From contig NZ_JACLAW010000006.1 of NCBI RefSeq assembly GCF_014230315.1, positions 1-64,000 of the forward strand: a stretch of DNA of 64,000 bases, read 5' to 3'. Position 1 is the first letter of the stretch; each line of letters starts with the position of its first letter. Of this stretch, positions 54,335 through 62,887 are shown in pieces. Below the pieces are notes generated by a model, which saw only the letters and a program-made list of their open reading frames with translations, had not been told where the DNA came from and ran no database searches. This DNA comes from Novosphingobium flavum (GTDB lineage Bacteria; Pseudomonadota; Alphaproteobacteria; Sphingomonadales; Sphingomonadaceae). The translations under genes were made by a program, and so were the position numbers.

Positions 54335-54360
54335 AACGATCCCACCCGAGCCCGGCTCGG

Positions 54361-54393
54361 AAGGGCGCAGTCCGCAAGGGTTGCGCCCTTTTT
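54361..54393 (+). terminator. Terminator of the cheB-like gene
   Basis: AAGGGCGCAGTCC and GGGTTGCGCCCTT form a 13-bp stem with two G-T pairs and a GCAA loop, followed by TTT. Confidence 0.92.
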
Positions 54394-54456
54394 GTTGACC
54401 TTCACAGGTTGAGCGCCTCGCATTAAGGAGGAGGGACAAGTTTCGAGTGTCCAGTC

Positions 54457-55071
54457 ATGCAGATCGCCGTTCTCACTTTCGAAGGTTACAACGAGCTCGA
54501 TTCGTTCGTAGCCGCGGCCATCCTGAACAGGATGGCGTCAAAAGGCTGGGCGGCGCTGATCACCTCGCCGAGCGATCAGGTCACGTCGATGAACGGCGTA
54601 ACGGTGAAGCGCCAGCGCCCGCTCGAGTTTGCCCGCGAGGCTGATGCGGTGCTGATCGGCAGCGGTATCAGGACACGCGACATCGCCGCGGATCGGCAAC
54701 TGCTGGATCAGCTCGCACTGGATCCGGCCCGGCAGCTCATCGGCGCACAATGCTCGGGCACCCTGCTACTGGCAAAACTTGGCCTGATTGGCGAACTTCC
54801 CGCCTGCACGGACCTGACGACCAAACCATGGGTCATCGAAGCCGGGGTCAACGTCGTTGACGCTCCCTTTGTGGCTCATGGCAATGTTGCGACGGCGGGT
54901 GGTTGCCTGTCTTCGCAGTATTTGGCGACCTGGATGATCGCCCGCGGGGCGACTTGGCAAGACGCGGCGGACGCCATGCACTACGTAGCTCCGGTGGGCG
55001 AAAAAGAGGCCTGGGTCGAACGCACCAGCGCGGTCGTTTCTCCGTTTCTGCCGTTGGCGCAGGCGGCCTGA
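54457..55071 (+). CDS. DJ-1/PfpI-family protein
   Basis: The 204-residue protein has the class I glutamine-amidotransferase-like fold: MQIAVLTFEGYNELDSFVAA, ADAVLIGSGIRTRDIA, and the nucleophile elbow LIGAQCSGTLLLAKLGL with Cys99. HGNVATAGGCLSSQYLATWM is the typical second motif. Members act as chaperones, deglycase-like enzymes or transcription-factor domains; no extra domain is present here. No ribosome-binding site is close to the ATG. Codon use is somewhat less GC-extreme than in the flagellar genes around it. Confidence 0.85.
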   Translation: MQIAVLTFEGYNELDSFVAAAILNRMASKGWAALITSPSDQVTSMNGVTVKRQRPLEFAREADAVLIGSGIRTRDIAADRQLLDQLALDPARQLIGAQCSGTLLLAKLGLIGELPACTDLTTKPWVIEAGVNVVDAPFVAHGNVATAGGCLSSQYLATWMIARGATWQDAADAMHYVAPVGEKEAWVERTSAVVSPFLPLAQAA

Positions 55072-55122
55072 CACGGCTTCTGCCGCCGTCGGGCGGCCGG
55101 GATCGATTTCCCGAACCGCCCC

Positions 55123-55956
55123 TCAATTCCCCACGATGATCGACATCCGCCGGTTGCGCGGGTCCTGCGGGTTGTCCGCGATCAGCGGCTCGCGGTCGGC
55201 CACGCCTTCGATCCGGCGGAAGCGGTCCTCGCGGATGCCGCTGCGCATCAGCGCCTGCCGGGTGGCTTCGGCGCGCCCGGCCGAGAGCGACCAGTTGTTG
55301 GTCACCTGACCCGCGCGCCAGGGCAGGGCGTCGGTATGGCCGCGCACCATCACCGTACCCGGTTCGGGCGCCACGGTCTGGCCGATCACGGCGAGGAGCT
55401 GCACCGCCTGCGGGGTCAGCACCGTGGTGCCAAGGCGGAACATGGCAAAGTCGGCATCGTCCACAAGGTCGATCCGCACCCCGTCCGGGGTCACGGTCAT
55501 GCGCACCTGCCGCGCCAGCTTGCGCAGGGTCTCCGACCGTTCAAGCTTCTGCTTGAGGCTCTGCTGCATCCGCTGGACCTTGCCCGCGCCTTCCTTGGCC
55601 CCGCCGGTCGCGTCGCGCGGGATGGTCAGGGTCTTGGTCCCGGTCTGGCCCTGCCGGTTGGGATAGTTGTCGACGTCGGTGATCGAATTGCCGCCGAGCA
55701 GCCCGCTCGAACCCGCGCTCGATTCCCGCATCTTGACCAGCGTCGGCGTGAAATAGTCGGCGATCCCCTTGCGCTGCTTCTCGGTGGTCGCGCCCAGTAG
55801 CCACATTAGCAGGAAGAAGGCCATCATCGCGGTCACGAAGTCGGCATAGGCCACTTTCCAGGCGCCGCCGTGATGGCCCCCGGCCACGACCGTGACCTTC
55901 TTGACGATGATCGGCGGCGGCGGCTCGTTCTTGCCGCGCTTGGCGGGCCCGGCCAC
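55123..55956 (-). CDS. motB: Flagellar motor stator protein MotB
   Basis: The 277-residue protein has a cytoplasmic start with IIVKKVTVVAGGHHGGAWKV, one membrane helix containing the proton-accepting Asp39 (AYADFVTAMMAFFLLMWLLG), a plug/linker region and a C-terminal OmpA-like peptidoglycan-binding domain (VMVRGHTDALPWR to RNRRMSIIVGN). It anchors the stator. It starts with GTG 55956, immediately after motA. Confidence 0.95.
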   Translation of the reverse strand: MAGPAKRGKNEPPPPIIVKKVTVVAGGHHGGAWKVAYADFVTAMMAFFLLMWLLGATTEKQRKGIADYFTPTLVKMRESSAGSSGLLGGNSITDVDNYPNRQGQTGTKTLTIPRDATGGAKEGAGKVQRMQQSLKQKLERSETLRKLARQVRMTVTPDGVRIDLVDDADFAMFRLGTTVLTPQAVQLLAVIGQTVAPEPGTVMVRGHTDALPWRAGQVTNNWSLSAGRAEATRQALMRSGIREDRFRRIEGVADREPLIADNPQDPRNRRMSIIVGN

Positions 55957-55957
55957 C

Positions 55958-56821
55958 TCAGCGCCCCCTCAGGCTGTCGAGCAGCTCGGACAGGCCGGGC
56001 CGGAAGGCATGGCCCAGGCCCGACCGCGCGCTTTCCACCACCAGCGGCTGGGGCCAGCCGTGCAGGCTCGCGATGATCACCTGCTTGACCGCGTGGAAGA
56101 TCTGCTCGTCCTGGTCGATCACCTGCTTGAGCCGGCCCGCCATCGGCGCAACCATGCCATAGGCCAGCAGCACGCCCATGAAAGTGCCGACCAGCGCCGA
56201 GCCGATCATCGCGCCAAGGATGCTGGGCGGCTTGTCGATCGAGCCCATGGTCTTCACCACGCCCAGCACGGCGGCGACGATGCCGAGCGCGGGCAATGCA
56301 TCGGCCAGCGTCTGCAGCGCATGCTGCGGCTCGTGCATCTCGTGGAAATGGGTCTTCATCGCATTGTCCATCACCTCTTCCACGGCGTGGACCTCCAGCG
56401 TGCCGGAGGAGACAACGATCAGCGTCAGCGTGTCGCAGATCAGGTTGACCAGCGCGTGATTGGCCAGCAGGCGCGGAAACTCCGCGAAGATGGTGGATGA
56501 CTTGGGGTCGGTTACATGGCTTTCCAGCGCCACCGGCCCTTCCGAGCGGAGCAGCTTCATCAGCCGGGTGGTCAGGATGATCGCGTCGACGTGGTCCTGC
56601 TTGGTGTGCTTGGGCCCCTTGAAGATCTTGGCGAACGAGCCGCCGATCAGCTTCAGCTCGTGCATCGAGTTGCCGGTCACCGTGGCGCCGATCGCGGCCC
56701 CGCCGATGATCAGCATCTCGTGCGGGATGGCGTGCATCACCGGGCCGAGCGCGCCGCCGGTAATGGCAAAGCCCCCGAACACCATGACCAGCAGGACGAC
56801 GATCCCGATCCCAGCGAACAT
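55958..56821 (-). CDS. motA: Flagellar motor stator protein MotA
   Basis: The 287-residue membrane protein has two N-terminal helices (VVLLVMVFGGFAITGG and LIIGGAAIGATVTG), a long cytoplasmic loop with LMKLLRSEGPVALESHVTDP including the charged residues that touch FliG, and two C-terminal helices (LGIVAAVLGVVKTMGSIDKP, ALVGTFMGVLLAYGMVAPMA). With MotB it forms the proton-driven stator. Confidence 0.95.
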   Translation of the reverse strand: MFAGIGIVVLLVMVFGGFAITGGALGPVMHAIPHEMLIIGGAAIGATVTGNSMHELKLIGGSFAKIFKGPKHTKQDHVDAIILTTRLMKLLRSEGPVALESHVTDPKSSTIFAEFPRLLANHALVNLICDTLTLIVVSSGTLEVHAVEEVMDNAMKTHFHEMHEPQHALQTLADALPALGIVAAVLGVVKTMGSIDKPPSILGAMIGSALVGTFMGVLLAYGMVAPMAGRLKQVIDQDEQIFHAVKQVIIASLHGWPQPLVVESARSGLGHAFRPGLSELLDSLRGR

Positions 56822-56866
56822 CTTGCGAAAACCCCCGTGAAAATAGTGCCCCCGGTCAGGGCAAGG

Positions 56867-57787
56867 TCAGTTGATCAGGTTGAACAGCGAAAGGCTGGCC
56901 AGCTTGGTGAAGCTCGCCTGGCTCGCCTCGAGCACGGTCATGGTCTGCTGCAGCCGGGCGACGGTCGAGGCGATATCGGTCCCGCCCACGGTGTTCTCCT
57001 CGCCCGCGCGCAGCTCGCCAAGGTCGGCGCGGCGCGTGGCCGTGAGGTCGAGCCAGGCGAGGCGCGAGCCGACCACGGTTTGCGCGGTGGTCAACGAGTC
57101 GGTCGCCGCGTTCATCGCGTCGATCCCGTCCTTTGCCGCCGTCTGCGCTGCCGTTCCCCCGGCCTGCAGCGCGTCGGACAGGGTCTTGAGCTCGGCCATC
57201 AGGTCGGTCGAGCTGCCGCCCACCGCAAAGCCGAACAACTGCGGCCCGGTCAGCACCGGGGTGACCGACTGGCCATCGCCCAGCGGCAGGCTCGGCGCAT
57301 TGGCCGTGCCGATGTAAGATGCATTGCCGCTGGCATCGACGGCATAGGCATCGCCCGGCGATTGCCCGCCGAACAGCGCGCCGCCCGCTGAATTGCGGCC
57401 ATTGGCCAGCTGGATGATGTTCTCGCGGATCGAGGCCACTTCCTGGCCGATCCCCGCGCGCTGCGCATCGGTCAGGGTGCCGTTGGCGGCCTGGGTCGCC
57501 AGTTCCTTGACCCGCGCCACATAGTCGGCAAGCGACGACAGCGCCCCGTCGGTCAGTTGAAGGTCGCCGGTCGCGCGGTCGGCATTGGCGGTGTCGATGG
57601 TCGAATTGGCATCGGCCCGCTGCAGCTGGCGCAGCCGCGATGCTGCCACCGGATCGTCGGACGAGCGGGTCAGCCGCTCGCCGCTGGAAAGACTGGCTTG
57701 CAGCGTCTCGGCCTCGGCCCTCAGCCCGCTCATGTCGATGACCGAGCGCTCGTAGAAGGCGCTGGTGCTGGTGCTGATCGTGGTCAT
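56867..57787 (-). CDS. flgL: Flagellar hook-filament junction protein FlgL (HAP3)
   Basis: The 306-residue protein has flagellin-like N-terminal helices (LQASLSSGERLTRSSDDPVA), VKELATQAANGTLTDAQRAG, and a C-terminal ADLGELRAGEENTVGGTDIA, then TMTVLEASQASFTKLASLSL. It joins the hook to the filament together with FlgK, which ends 11 bp upstream. The central region is short, as in many alphaproteobacteria. Confidence 0.9.
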   Translation of the reverse strand: MTTISTSTSAFYERSVIDMSGLRAEAETLQASLSSGERLTRSSDDPVAASRLRQLQRADANSTIDTANADRATGDLQLTDGALSSLADYVARVKELATQAANGTLTDAQRAGIGQEVASIRENIIQLANGRNSAGGALFGGQSPGDAYAVDASGNASYIGTANAPSLPLGDGQSVTPVLTGPQLFGFAVGGSSTDLMAELKTLSDALQAGGTAAQTAAKDGIDAMNAATDSLTTAQTVVGSRLAWLDLTATRRADLGELRAGEENTVGGTDIASTVARLQQTMTVLEASQASFTKLASLSLFNLIN

Positions 57788-57798
57788 TCCCGGTCTCC

Positions 57799-59145
57799 TC
57801 AGCCGATGCCCAGCAGGGTATCGATGATGTCCTTGGCCGCCTGCATCACCTTGCCCGATGCCTGAAAGGCCTGCTGGTAGCGGATCAGGTTGGTCGCCTC
57901 GGTGTCGAGGTCGACCCCCGCCTGGGCGGCAAGGCTGACCCGGGCCGTGCTGGCGATGGTGTCGAGCGCGTTGCGCGTCACCGTGCGCCCGGCCACCGTG
58001 CTCGAAATGTCGAACAGCAGGGCATCCATACCCGCGGTCGGATCATTGGCGGAAAGCGCGCTGCGCAGCGCGGTCAGGTTGGCCGTGTCGCGGCTGTTCG
58101 CGGCCGAGCCGGCGGCGGCCACGGCAATCCCGGCGCCGTCGGTCAGGGCCAGCGTGATTCCCGCTGCCCCGCCGCCGACACCGCTGAACATGGCCTGCCC
58201 GGTCGACCCGTCGAGCGCGGCGCCGGAGCCTTGCGCGGAATTGACCGTGCTCATCATCGTCTCGGCCAGCGCGTCGAGCTTGGAGTGCACATCGGCGAGC
58301 TTGGTCAGGGCCAGCGCCTTGCCGGCGAGCGATCCGCCCGACAGGCTGGCGGCGGTGCCCGCAACATCGAAGCTGATCGTTCCGTCGCTGGCCGTGGTCA
58401 TGCCCAGCGCATAGGCGCTGCCGCCCTCGACCAGCTTCTCCCCGCTCGCCCCGCCAACCCGGACCACCACGGTCCCGTCGGTCGAATTGATCGTGGTCGC
58501 AACGTCGGTATAGGCTGACAGCTGCTGGAGCAGGCTGTCGCGCTGGTCGAGCAGGGCGGTCTGGTCGCTGGTCGAATCCGCCGCGCGGGCAAGGCGCAGG
58601 TTCACCCGCGCCAGTTCCTGCGCCAGCGTGTTGACCTGGGTCACCCCGTCGGTCGCCTCGAAGCGCAGCCCGGTGCCTACCGAGTCCAGCGCCGATGCGG
58701 CGATGTTGAACGTGCCCGCCATGGTCCGCGCGTCCTCGATCACGTTGGCGCGCAGCGAGGAGGAGGTCGGATCGCCGACCAGTTGCTGGAGCGAGCCTTC
58801 GAAGGCCACCATCGCATCATAGACGCCAGACTGCTCGACCGCGCTCTCGATGTTCTCGAGCCCGGCCACCTCGGCATCGGCGCGGGCCGCGTCGGCCCCG
58901 GTGCGGCGCACTTCGGCCTGGCGGAACAAGTCGGCATTGCGCACCACGCTGTCCAGCCTGACGCCCGAGAGCGAGACATCGCCGATCGTGCCGATCCCGC
59001 CCGAGGAGGAGACCTCCTCCAGCCGGACCGAACGCCGCACGTAGCCGTCGGACGAGGCGTTGGCGATGTTCTGCGCGGTCACGTCGAGCGCGATCCGCGC
59101 CGCCATGGCGCCGCTGCGCCCGATCGAGAGAAGGTCGCTGGCCAT
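57799..59145 (-). CDS. flgK: Flagellar hook-filament junction protein FlgK (HAP1)
   Basis: The 448-residue protein starts with SIGRSGAMAARIALDVTAQN, the rod-hook N-terminal motif, then ANASSDGYVRRSVRLEEV. Its C-terminal helix ends RYQQAFQASGKVMQAAKDII. The middle has LAQELARVNLRLARAADSTS and LLQQLSAYTDVATTINSTDG typical of HAP1. It forms the first junction layer. The start is 6 bp downstream of the flgJ-like stop. Confidence 0.92.
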   Translation of the reverse strand: MASDLLSIGRSGAMAARIALDVTAQNIANASSDGYVRRSVRLEEVSSSGGIGTIGDVSLSGVRLDSVVRNADLFRQAEVRRTGADAARADAEVAGLENIESAVEQSGVYDAMVAFEGSLQQLVGDPTSSSLRANVIEDARTMAGTFNIAASALDSVGTGLRFEATDGVTQVNTLAQELARVNLRLARAADSTSDQTALLDQRDSLLQQLSAYTDVATTINSTDGTVVVRVGGASGEKLVEGGSAYALGMTTASDGTISFDVAGTAASLSGGSLAGKALALTKLADVHSKLDALAETMMSTVNSAQGSGAALDGSTGQAMFSGVGGGAAGITLALTDGAGIAVAAAGSAANSRDTANLTALRSALSANDPTAGMDALLFDISSTVAGRTVTRNALDTIASTARVSLAAQAGVDLDTEATNLIRYQQAFQASGKVMQAAKDIIDTLLGIG

Positions 59146-59151
59146 GCCCGC

Positions 59152-59478
59152 TTATCCCTTGGTGCCGGAGGCGTTGGTGACTTGGGCCGAAAGCTGGGCC
59201 TCGATCGCCTTGGCAAGGCCAAAGGCCCCGCGCTCGGAAGCGATCGCGGCGAAGCGCTCGTCCTGCATCTGGTTGAAAGTGTCCATCGCCTGGCCGGAGA
59301 ACAGGCTGTCCTCCCCGGCCGGCTTGGCCTTGCGCGCCTCGGCCAGCATCTGGCGCACGAAGATCGCCTCGAACTGCTTGGCGGCGGCGGAGAGCTTGGT
59401 CTTGTCCGCCAGTCCGTTCTTTTCGGAGGGCGCCTGCGCGCCGAGCGCGAGGGTCGCAGTGGTTGCGGCAATATCCAT
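59152..59478 (-). CDS. flgJ: FlgJ-like rod-binding protein (N-terminal domain only)
   Basis: The 108-residue protein matches the rod-scaffold half of FlgJ (AAKQFEAIFVRQMLAEARKA, then QAMDTFNQMQDERFAAIASE). The C-terminal muramidase half is absent, the common arrangement in alphaproteobacteria, where a separate peptidoglycan hydrolase does that job. ATG 59478 is preferred to GTG 59481, because GGAGGT lies about 6 bases upstream. It overlaps the flgI stop codon. Confidence 0.85.
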   Translation of the reverse strand: MDIAATTATLALGAQAPSEKNGLADKTKLSAAAKQFEAIFVRQMLAEARKAKPAGEDSLFSGQAMDTFNQMQDERFAAIASERGAFGLAKAIEAQLSAQVTNASGTKG

Positions 59479-60584
59479 CACAGCACCTCCATCTCGGCCT
59501 TGAGCGCTCCGGCCTGCTTGAGCGCCTGCAGGATCTCGACGAGGTCCGAAGGCCCCACGCCCAGCAGGTTGAGCGCGTCGACCACCTTGGCCAGCGAGGC
59601 GCCGCCCTTTTCGTAGGCGATGTGGCTGCCTTCCTCGTCGGCGCTGACCTTGCTCTCCGGCGTCACCACGGTCTGCCCCTTGGAAAAGGCGCCGGGCTGC
59701 GAAACGTTGATCTTCTCGTCGACCTTGAGCACGAGCTTGCCGTGGCTGATCGCGGCCGGGGCAAGGCGCACCGCGCTGTTGATCACCACGGTCCCGGTCC
59801 GGCTGTTGACGATCACCTTGGCCGGCGTCTCGGCCGGCACCACGGTCAGCATCTCGATCGCGGCCATCATGCTCGACCGTACGTCCGCGCCCGAAGGCAG
59901 GCGCAGCGCCAGCGTCACCCCATCCTCGACCGAGGCGGTCCCGGGATAGTGCGAATTGACCGCATCGCGCACCCGCGCGGCGGTGAGGAAGTCGGCTTGG
60001 TACAGGTTCCAGCGCAGCACTTCGGCGCTGTCGAACCCGGTGGCCACGGCGCGCTCCACGCTCGCCCCTTCCGGGATGCGGCCCACGGTCGGCACGTTGA
60101 CGGTCAGCTTCGAGCCGTCGCGGCCCGAAACGCCAAGCCCGCCCACGGCGAGGTTGCCCTGCGCCATGCCGTAGATCTGCCCGTCCGCACCGTAGAGCGG
60201 GGCCAGCACCAGCGCCCCGCCGCGCAGGGACTTGGCCTTGCCGATGGCCGAGACGGTGACGTCGATGTGCTGCCCCGGCTTGGCGAATGCGGGCAGCTCG
60301 GCGGTGATCAGCACGGCGGCGGCATTCTTCAGCCCCGGCGAGACCCCCGGCGGCAGTTGCAGCCCGAGCCGCCCGGCCGTGCCGCGCATGGCCTGGGTGA
60401 GGTATTCGAGGTTGTCATCGCCCGTCCCGTCAAGCCCGACGACCACGCCGTAGCCGGTCAGCTGGTTGGAACGCACGCCCTGAAAGGCGCCAAGATCGCG
60501 CACCCGCTCGGCGTGGACCGGCCCCGCCAGCAGGGCAGGCCCGATCAGCGCGGCAAGGGCAAGGGTGATGAGGCGGCGGATCAC
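59478..60584 (-). CDS. flgI: Flagellar P-ring protein FlgI
   Basis: The 368-residue periplasmic protein starts at GTG 60584 (VIRRLITLALAALIGPALLA signal, cleavage after VHA), then ERVRDLGAFQGVRSNQLTGY and GLDGTGDDNL. It ends with LAKVVDALNLLGVGPSDLVE, then LKQAGALKAEMEVL. It builds the peptidoglycan ring of the basal body. GAGGGGG precedes the GTG. The in-frame extension to 60770 lies inside flgH and is rejected. Confidence 0.95.
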   Translation of the reverse strand: MIRRLITLALAALIGPALLAGPVHAERVRDLGAFQGVRSNQLTGYGVVVGLDGTGDDNLEYLTQAMRGTAGRLGLQLPPGVSPGLKNAAAVLITAELPAFAKPGQHIDVTVSAIGKAKSLRGGALVLAPLYGADGQIYGMAQGNLAVGGLGVSGRDGSKLTVNVPTVGRIPEGASVERAVATGFDSAEVLRWNLYQADFLTAARVRDAVNSHYPGTASVEDGVTLALRLPSGADVRSSMMAAIEMLTVVPAETPAKVIVNSRTGTVVINSAVRLAPAAISHGKLVLKVDEKINVSQPGAFSKGQTVVTPESKVSADEEGSHIAYEKGGASLAKVVDALNLLGVGPSDLVEILQALKQAGALKAEMEVL

Positions 60585-60595
60585 TGCGGGCCCCC

Positions 60596-61303
60596 TCAGA
60601 ACGGCGAGATCATGTTGAAGAACCGGCTCAGCCAGCCCTCGCGCCCGGCGCGCTGGATCGAGCCGTTCCCGGCATATTCCATCCGCGCGTCGGCCACCTT
60701 GGCCGAGGTCACGGAATTGGTCTGGGGGTCGATGTCGGCGAGCCGCACGATCCCGGAAAACTGGATCCATTCCTGGCCCTGGCTCAGCAGCAAGCGCTTT
60801 TCTCCTTTGACCAGCGCGGTCCCGTTCGGGCGCACTTCGGCGATCGTCACGCCCACGGTCCCGGAAAACGACGATGTCTGCGCGGCGCTGCCATCTCCCT
60901 TGAACGACGATTGGCCGCTCGCATTAAGGGCATCGGGATTGAGAAAACCGAGCGGGCCCGAAGTGGGCGGGGTCAGCGAGAAGCCTCCGTTGCGGCTGGT
61001 CTTGGACCCGGCGGTCTTGGCGGTCGTGGTATTCTCGATCAGCAGGATCGTCACCGGATCGCCGACCCGGCGGGCGACATTGCCCTGCACGAGGCCCGCA
61101 TAACCCAGCCCTGCATCGAAAATGCCGCCCGTCGCGGGCCGCAGGACCGGCGCGGCCATGGGCTGCGCCGCCTCGAACCCCACCGGCGGCTTGCGGGCGA
61201 GGGCAGGGGCAGACCCCACCGCAAGCGCAACCAGCCCCACAATCCCCACCCCGCTCAGGCTGAACCTGTCGAAGGCTACGCGCTGCCCCATCGTCTTGGT
61301 CAT
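60596..61303 (-). CDS. flgH: Flagellar L-ring protein FlgH, without a lipobox
   Basis: The 235-residue protein has the FlgH core: AGLVQGNVARRVGDPVTILL, SKTSRNGGFSLTPPTSGPLG, TIAEVRPNGTALVKGEKRLL and WIQFSGIVRLADIDPQTNSV. FlgH is normally a lipoprotein, but this one has no cysteine at all; its signal GIVGLVALAVGSAPALA looks like an ordinary signal-peptidase I substrate. ATG 61303 has GAGG 6 bases upstream and is preferred to GTG 61315. The stretch before the hydrophobic core is encoded by a REP-like sequence. Confidence 0.92.
   Translation of the reverse strand: MTKTMGQRVAFDRFSLSGVGIVGLVALAVGSAPALARKPPVGFEAAQPMAAPVLRPATGGIFDAGLGYAGLVQGNVARRVGDPVTILLIENTTTAKTAGSKTSRNGGFSLTPPTSGPLGFLNPDALNASGQSSFKGDGSAAQTSSFSGTVGVTIAEVRPNGTALVKGEKRLLLSQGQEWIQFSGIVRLADIDPQTNSVTSAKVADARMEYAGNGSIQRAGREGWLSRFFNMISPF
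61251..61278. repeat. REP-like motif inside the 5' end of flgH
   Basis: CCGCTCAGGCTGAACC then TGTCGAAGGCT is the common dispersed intergenic REP sequence (often seen as the TTCGACAGG..CAGCCTGAGC motif). Here it lies within the flgH reading frame and encodes residues A-F-D-R-F-S-L-S-G just before the hydrophobic core of the signal. The repeat identity is from memory. Confidence 0.5.
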
Positions 61304-61311
61304 CCCCGTCC

Positions 61312-62100
61312 TCACAGCGTCTGGTTCGCGTTCTTGAGCATCTCGTCGACCGCCGAGATCATCTTGGAATTGATCTCGTAGGCGCGCTGCGCCTCGATCA
61401 TGTCGACCAGTTCCTCGACCACGTTGACGTTCGAGGCTTCGAGCATGCCCTGCCGGATATTGCCGCGCCCGTTCTGCCCGGCCGGGCCGATCTGGGCCTG
61501 GCCGCTGGCGGCGGTCTCGGTCAGGAAGTTGTCGCCGGTCGCCTTCAGTCCGCCCGGATTGGCGAAGGAGGCAATGGTGATCTGGCCCAGCTGGGTCGGC
61601 TCGGTCTGCCCGGCCACCGTGGCCGAAACCGTGCCGTCGGCGGCCACGGTGATCGCGCTCGCGCCCTCGGGCACGGTGATCGCCGGCTGCAAGGGATAGC
61701 CCTGCGAGGTCACCAGCTGGCCCTCGGCCGAACGGGTGAAATTGCCGGCGCGGGTATAGGCGAGCTGCCCGCCCGGCAGGGTCACCTGGAAGAACCCGTC
61801 CCCGTCGAGCGCGAGGTCGAGCGCATTGCCGGTGGTCTGCAGGGTGCCCTGCGTCTCGATCCGGCTGGTCGACTGCAGGCCCACGCCCGTGCCGAGGTTG
61901 AGGCCCGTGGCATAGGCGGTCTCGGCCGAGGACTGCTGCCCCGCCACCCGCGCGTCCTGATAGGCCAGGGTGGCGAAATTGGCGCGGTCGCGCTTGTATC
62001 CGGTGGTGCCGACGTTGGCGAGGTTGTTGGCGATCACCCGCATCCGCTGGTCCTGGGCCTCGAGGCCGGTGCGGGCGACGTGAAGGGCGCTGGAAGGCAT
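61312..62100 (-). CDS. flgG: Flagellar distal rod protein FlgG
   Basis: The 262-residue protein has ALHVARTGLEAQDQRMRVIA, the N-terminal motif NNLANVGTTGYKRDRANFA, DLALDGDGFFQVTLPGGQLA and the C-terminal LEASNVNVVEELVDMIEAQR with NSKMISAVDEMLKNANQTL. It polymerises into the distal rod. The stop overlaps a possible GTG start of flgH. The length is normal for FlgG. Confidence 0.95.
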   Translation of the reverse strand: MPSSALHVARTGLEAQDQRMRVIANNLANVGTTGYKRDRANFATLAYQDARVAGQQSSAETAYATGLNLGTGVGLQSTSRIETQGTLQTTGNALDLALDGDGFFQVTLPGGQLAYTRAGNFTRSAEGQLVTSQGYPLQPAITVPEGASAITVAADGTVSATVAGQTEPTQLGQITIASFANPGGLKATGDNFLTETAASGQAQIGPAGQNGRGNIRQGMLEASNVNVVEELVDMIEAQRAYEINSKMISAVDEMLKNANQTL

Positions 62101-62121
62101 GGGTCTTTCTCCGGTGAATGC

Positions 62122-62865
62122 TTACGACAGGCGCATGAGAGCGGTGCCGCCCTCGTCGATGTCCTTGGCGGTGCTGATCAGCTTGGTGCGGATGTCGAAC
62201 AGGCGCTGGGCCTCGACCATCTCGACCAGCACTTCGCTGGGGTTGACGTTGGACGCCTCAAGGCTGCCGGGCACGATCCTGGCATCAAGGTCGGCGGGCA
62301 GGGTGCCGCCGCCATAGACGCGGAAGGCCCCGTCCAGCCCCTTCTCGATCCTGCTGCCCTCGCGGCTGACCAGTTTGAGCCGGTCGACCCGCGCGGGCGG
62401 TGCGTCGGGCGTGGCCGGATCGCGCACCAGTACCGATCCGTCCGGCCCGATCGAAACCTCGCCGCCCGGCGGCACGGTGATCGGCCCGTTCTCGCCGATC
62501 ACTGGCAAGCCCTCGCCATTGGTGAGCGCGCCCCCGGCCGAAACCGAGAGGTCCCCGCGCCGGGTATAGACTTCCTCGCCCTCGGCCGACTGGACCGCCA
62601 GCATGGTCTGCCCGGTCATGGCGATGTCGAGGCTCCGCCCGGTCTCGTTCAGCGCGCCCTGCTTCATCGAGGCGCCGCGCACCTCGGCATCGGTCATGGC
62701 CCGCACTTCGAGCCCGTCCCCGTCCTTGATCGTCATCGGCGTGAACTGCAGCGTCTCGGCGCGAAAGCCGACCGTCTGCGTATTGGCCATGTTGTTGGCG
62801 ATCACCCGCTGGCGCACCATCGAGTTGTTCATGCCGGAAAAGGCGGTGAAGATCAGGCGGTCCAT
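62122..62865 (-). CDS. flgF: Flagellar proximal rod protein FlgF
   Basis: The 247-residue protein begins DRLIFTAFSGMNNSMVRQRV and has NNMANTQTVGFRAETLQFTP, SLDIAMTGQTMLAVQSAEGE and the C-terminal LEASNVNPSEVLVEMVEAQR. It is assigned to FlgF rather than FlgG by its position between flgE and flgG, and by the lack of the LALDGDGFFQV pattern. It forms the proximal rod. Confidence 0.92.
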   Translation of the reverse strand: MDRLIFTAFSGMNNSMVRQRVIANNMANTQTVGFRAETLQFTPMTIKDGDGLEVRAMTDAEVRGASMKQGALNETGRSLDIAMTGQTMLAVQSAEGEEVYTRRGDLSVSAGGALTNGEGLPVIGENGPITVPPGGEVSIGPDGSVLVRDPATPDAPPARVDRLKLVSREGSRIEKGLDGAFRVYGGGTLPADLDARIVPGSLEASNVNPSEVLVEMVEAQRLFDIRTKLISTAKDIDEGGTALMRLS

Positions 62866-62887
62866 CGGGCCACTCCGTCAGCTGGGA

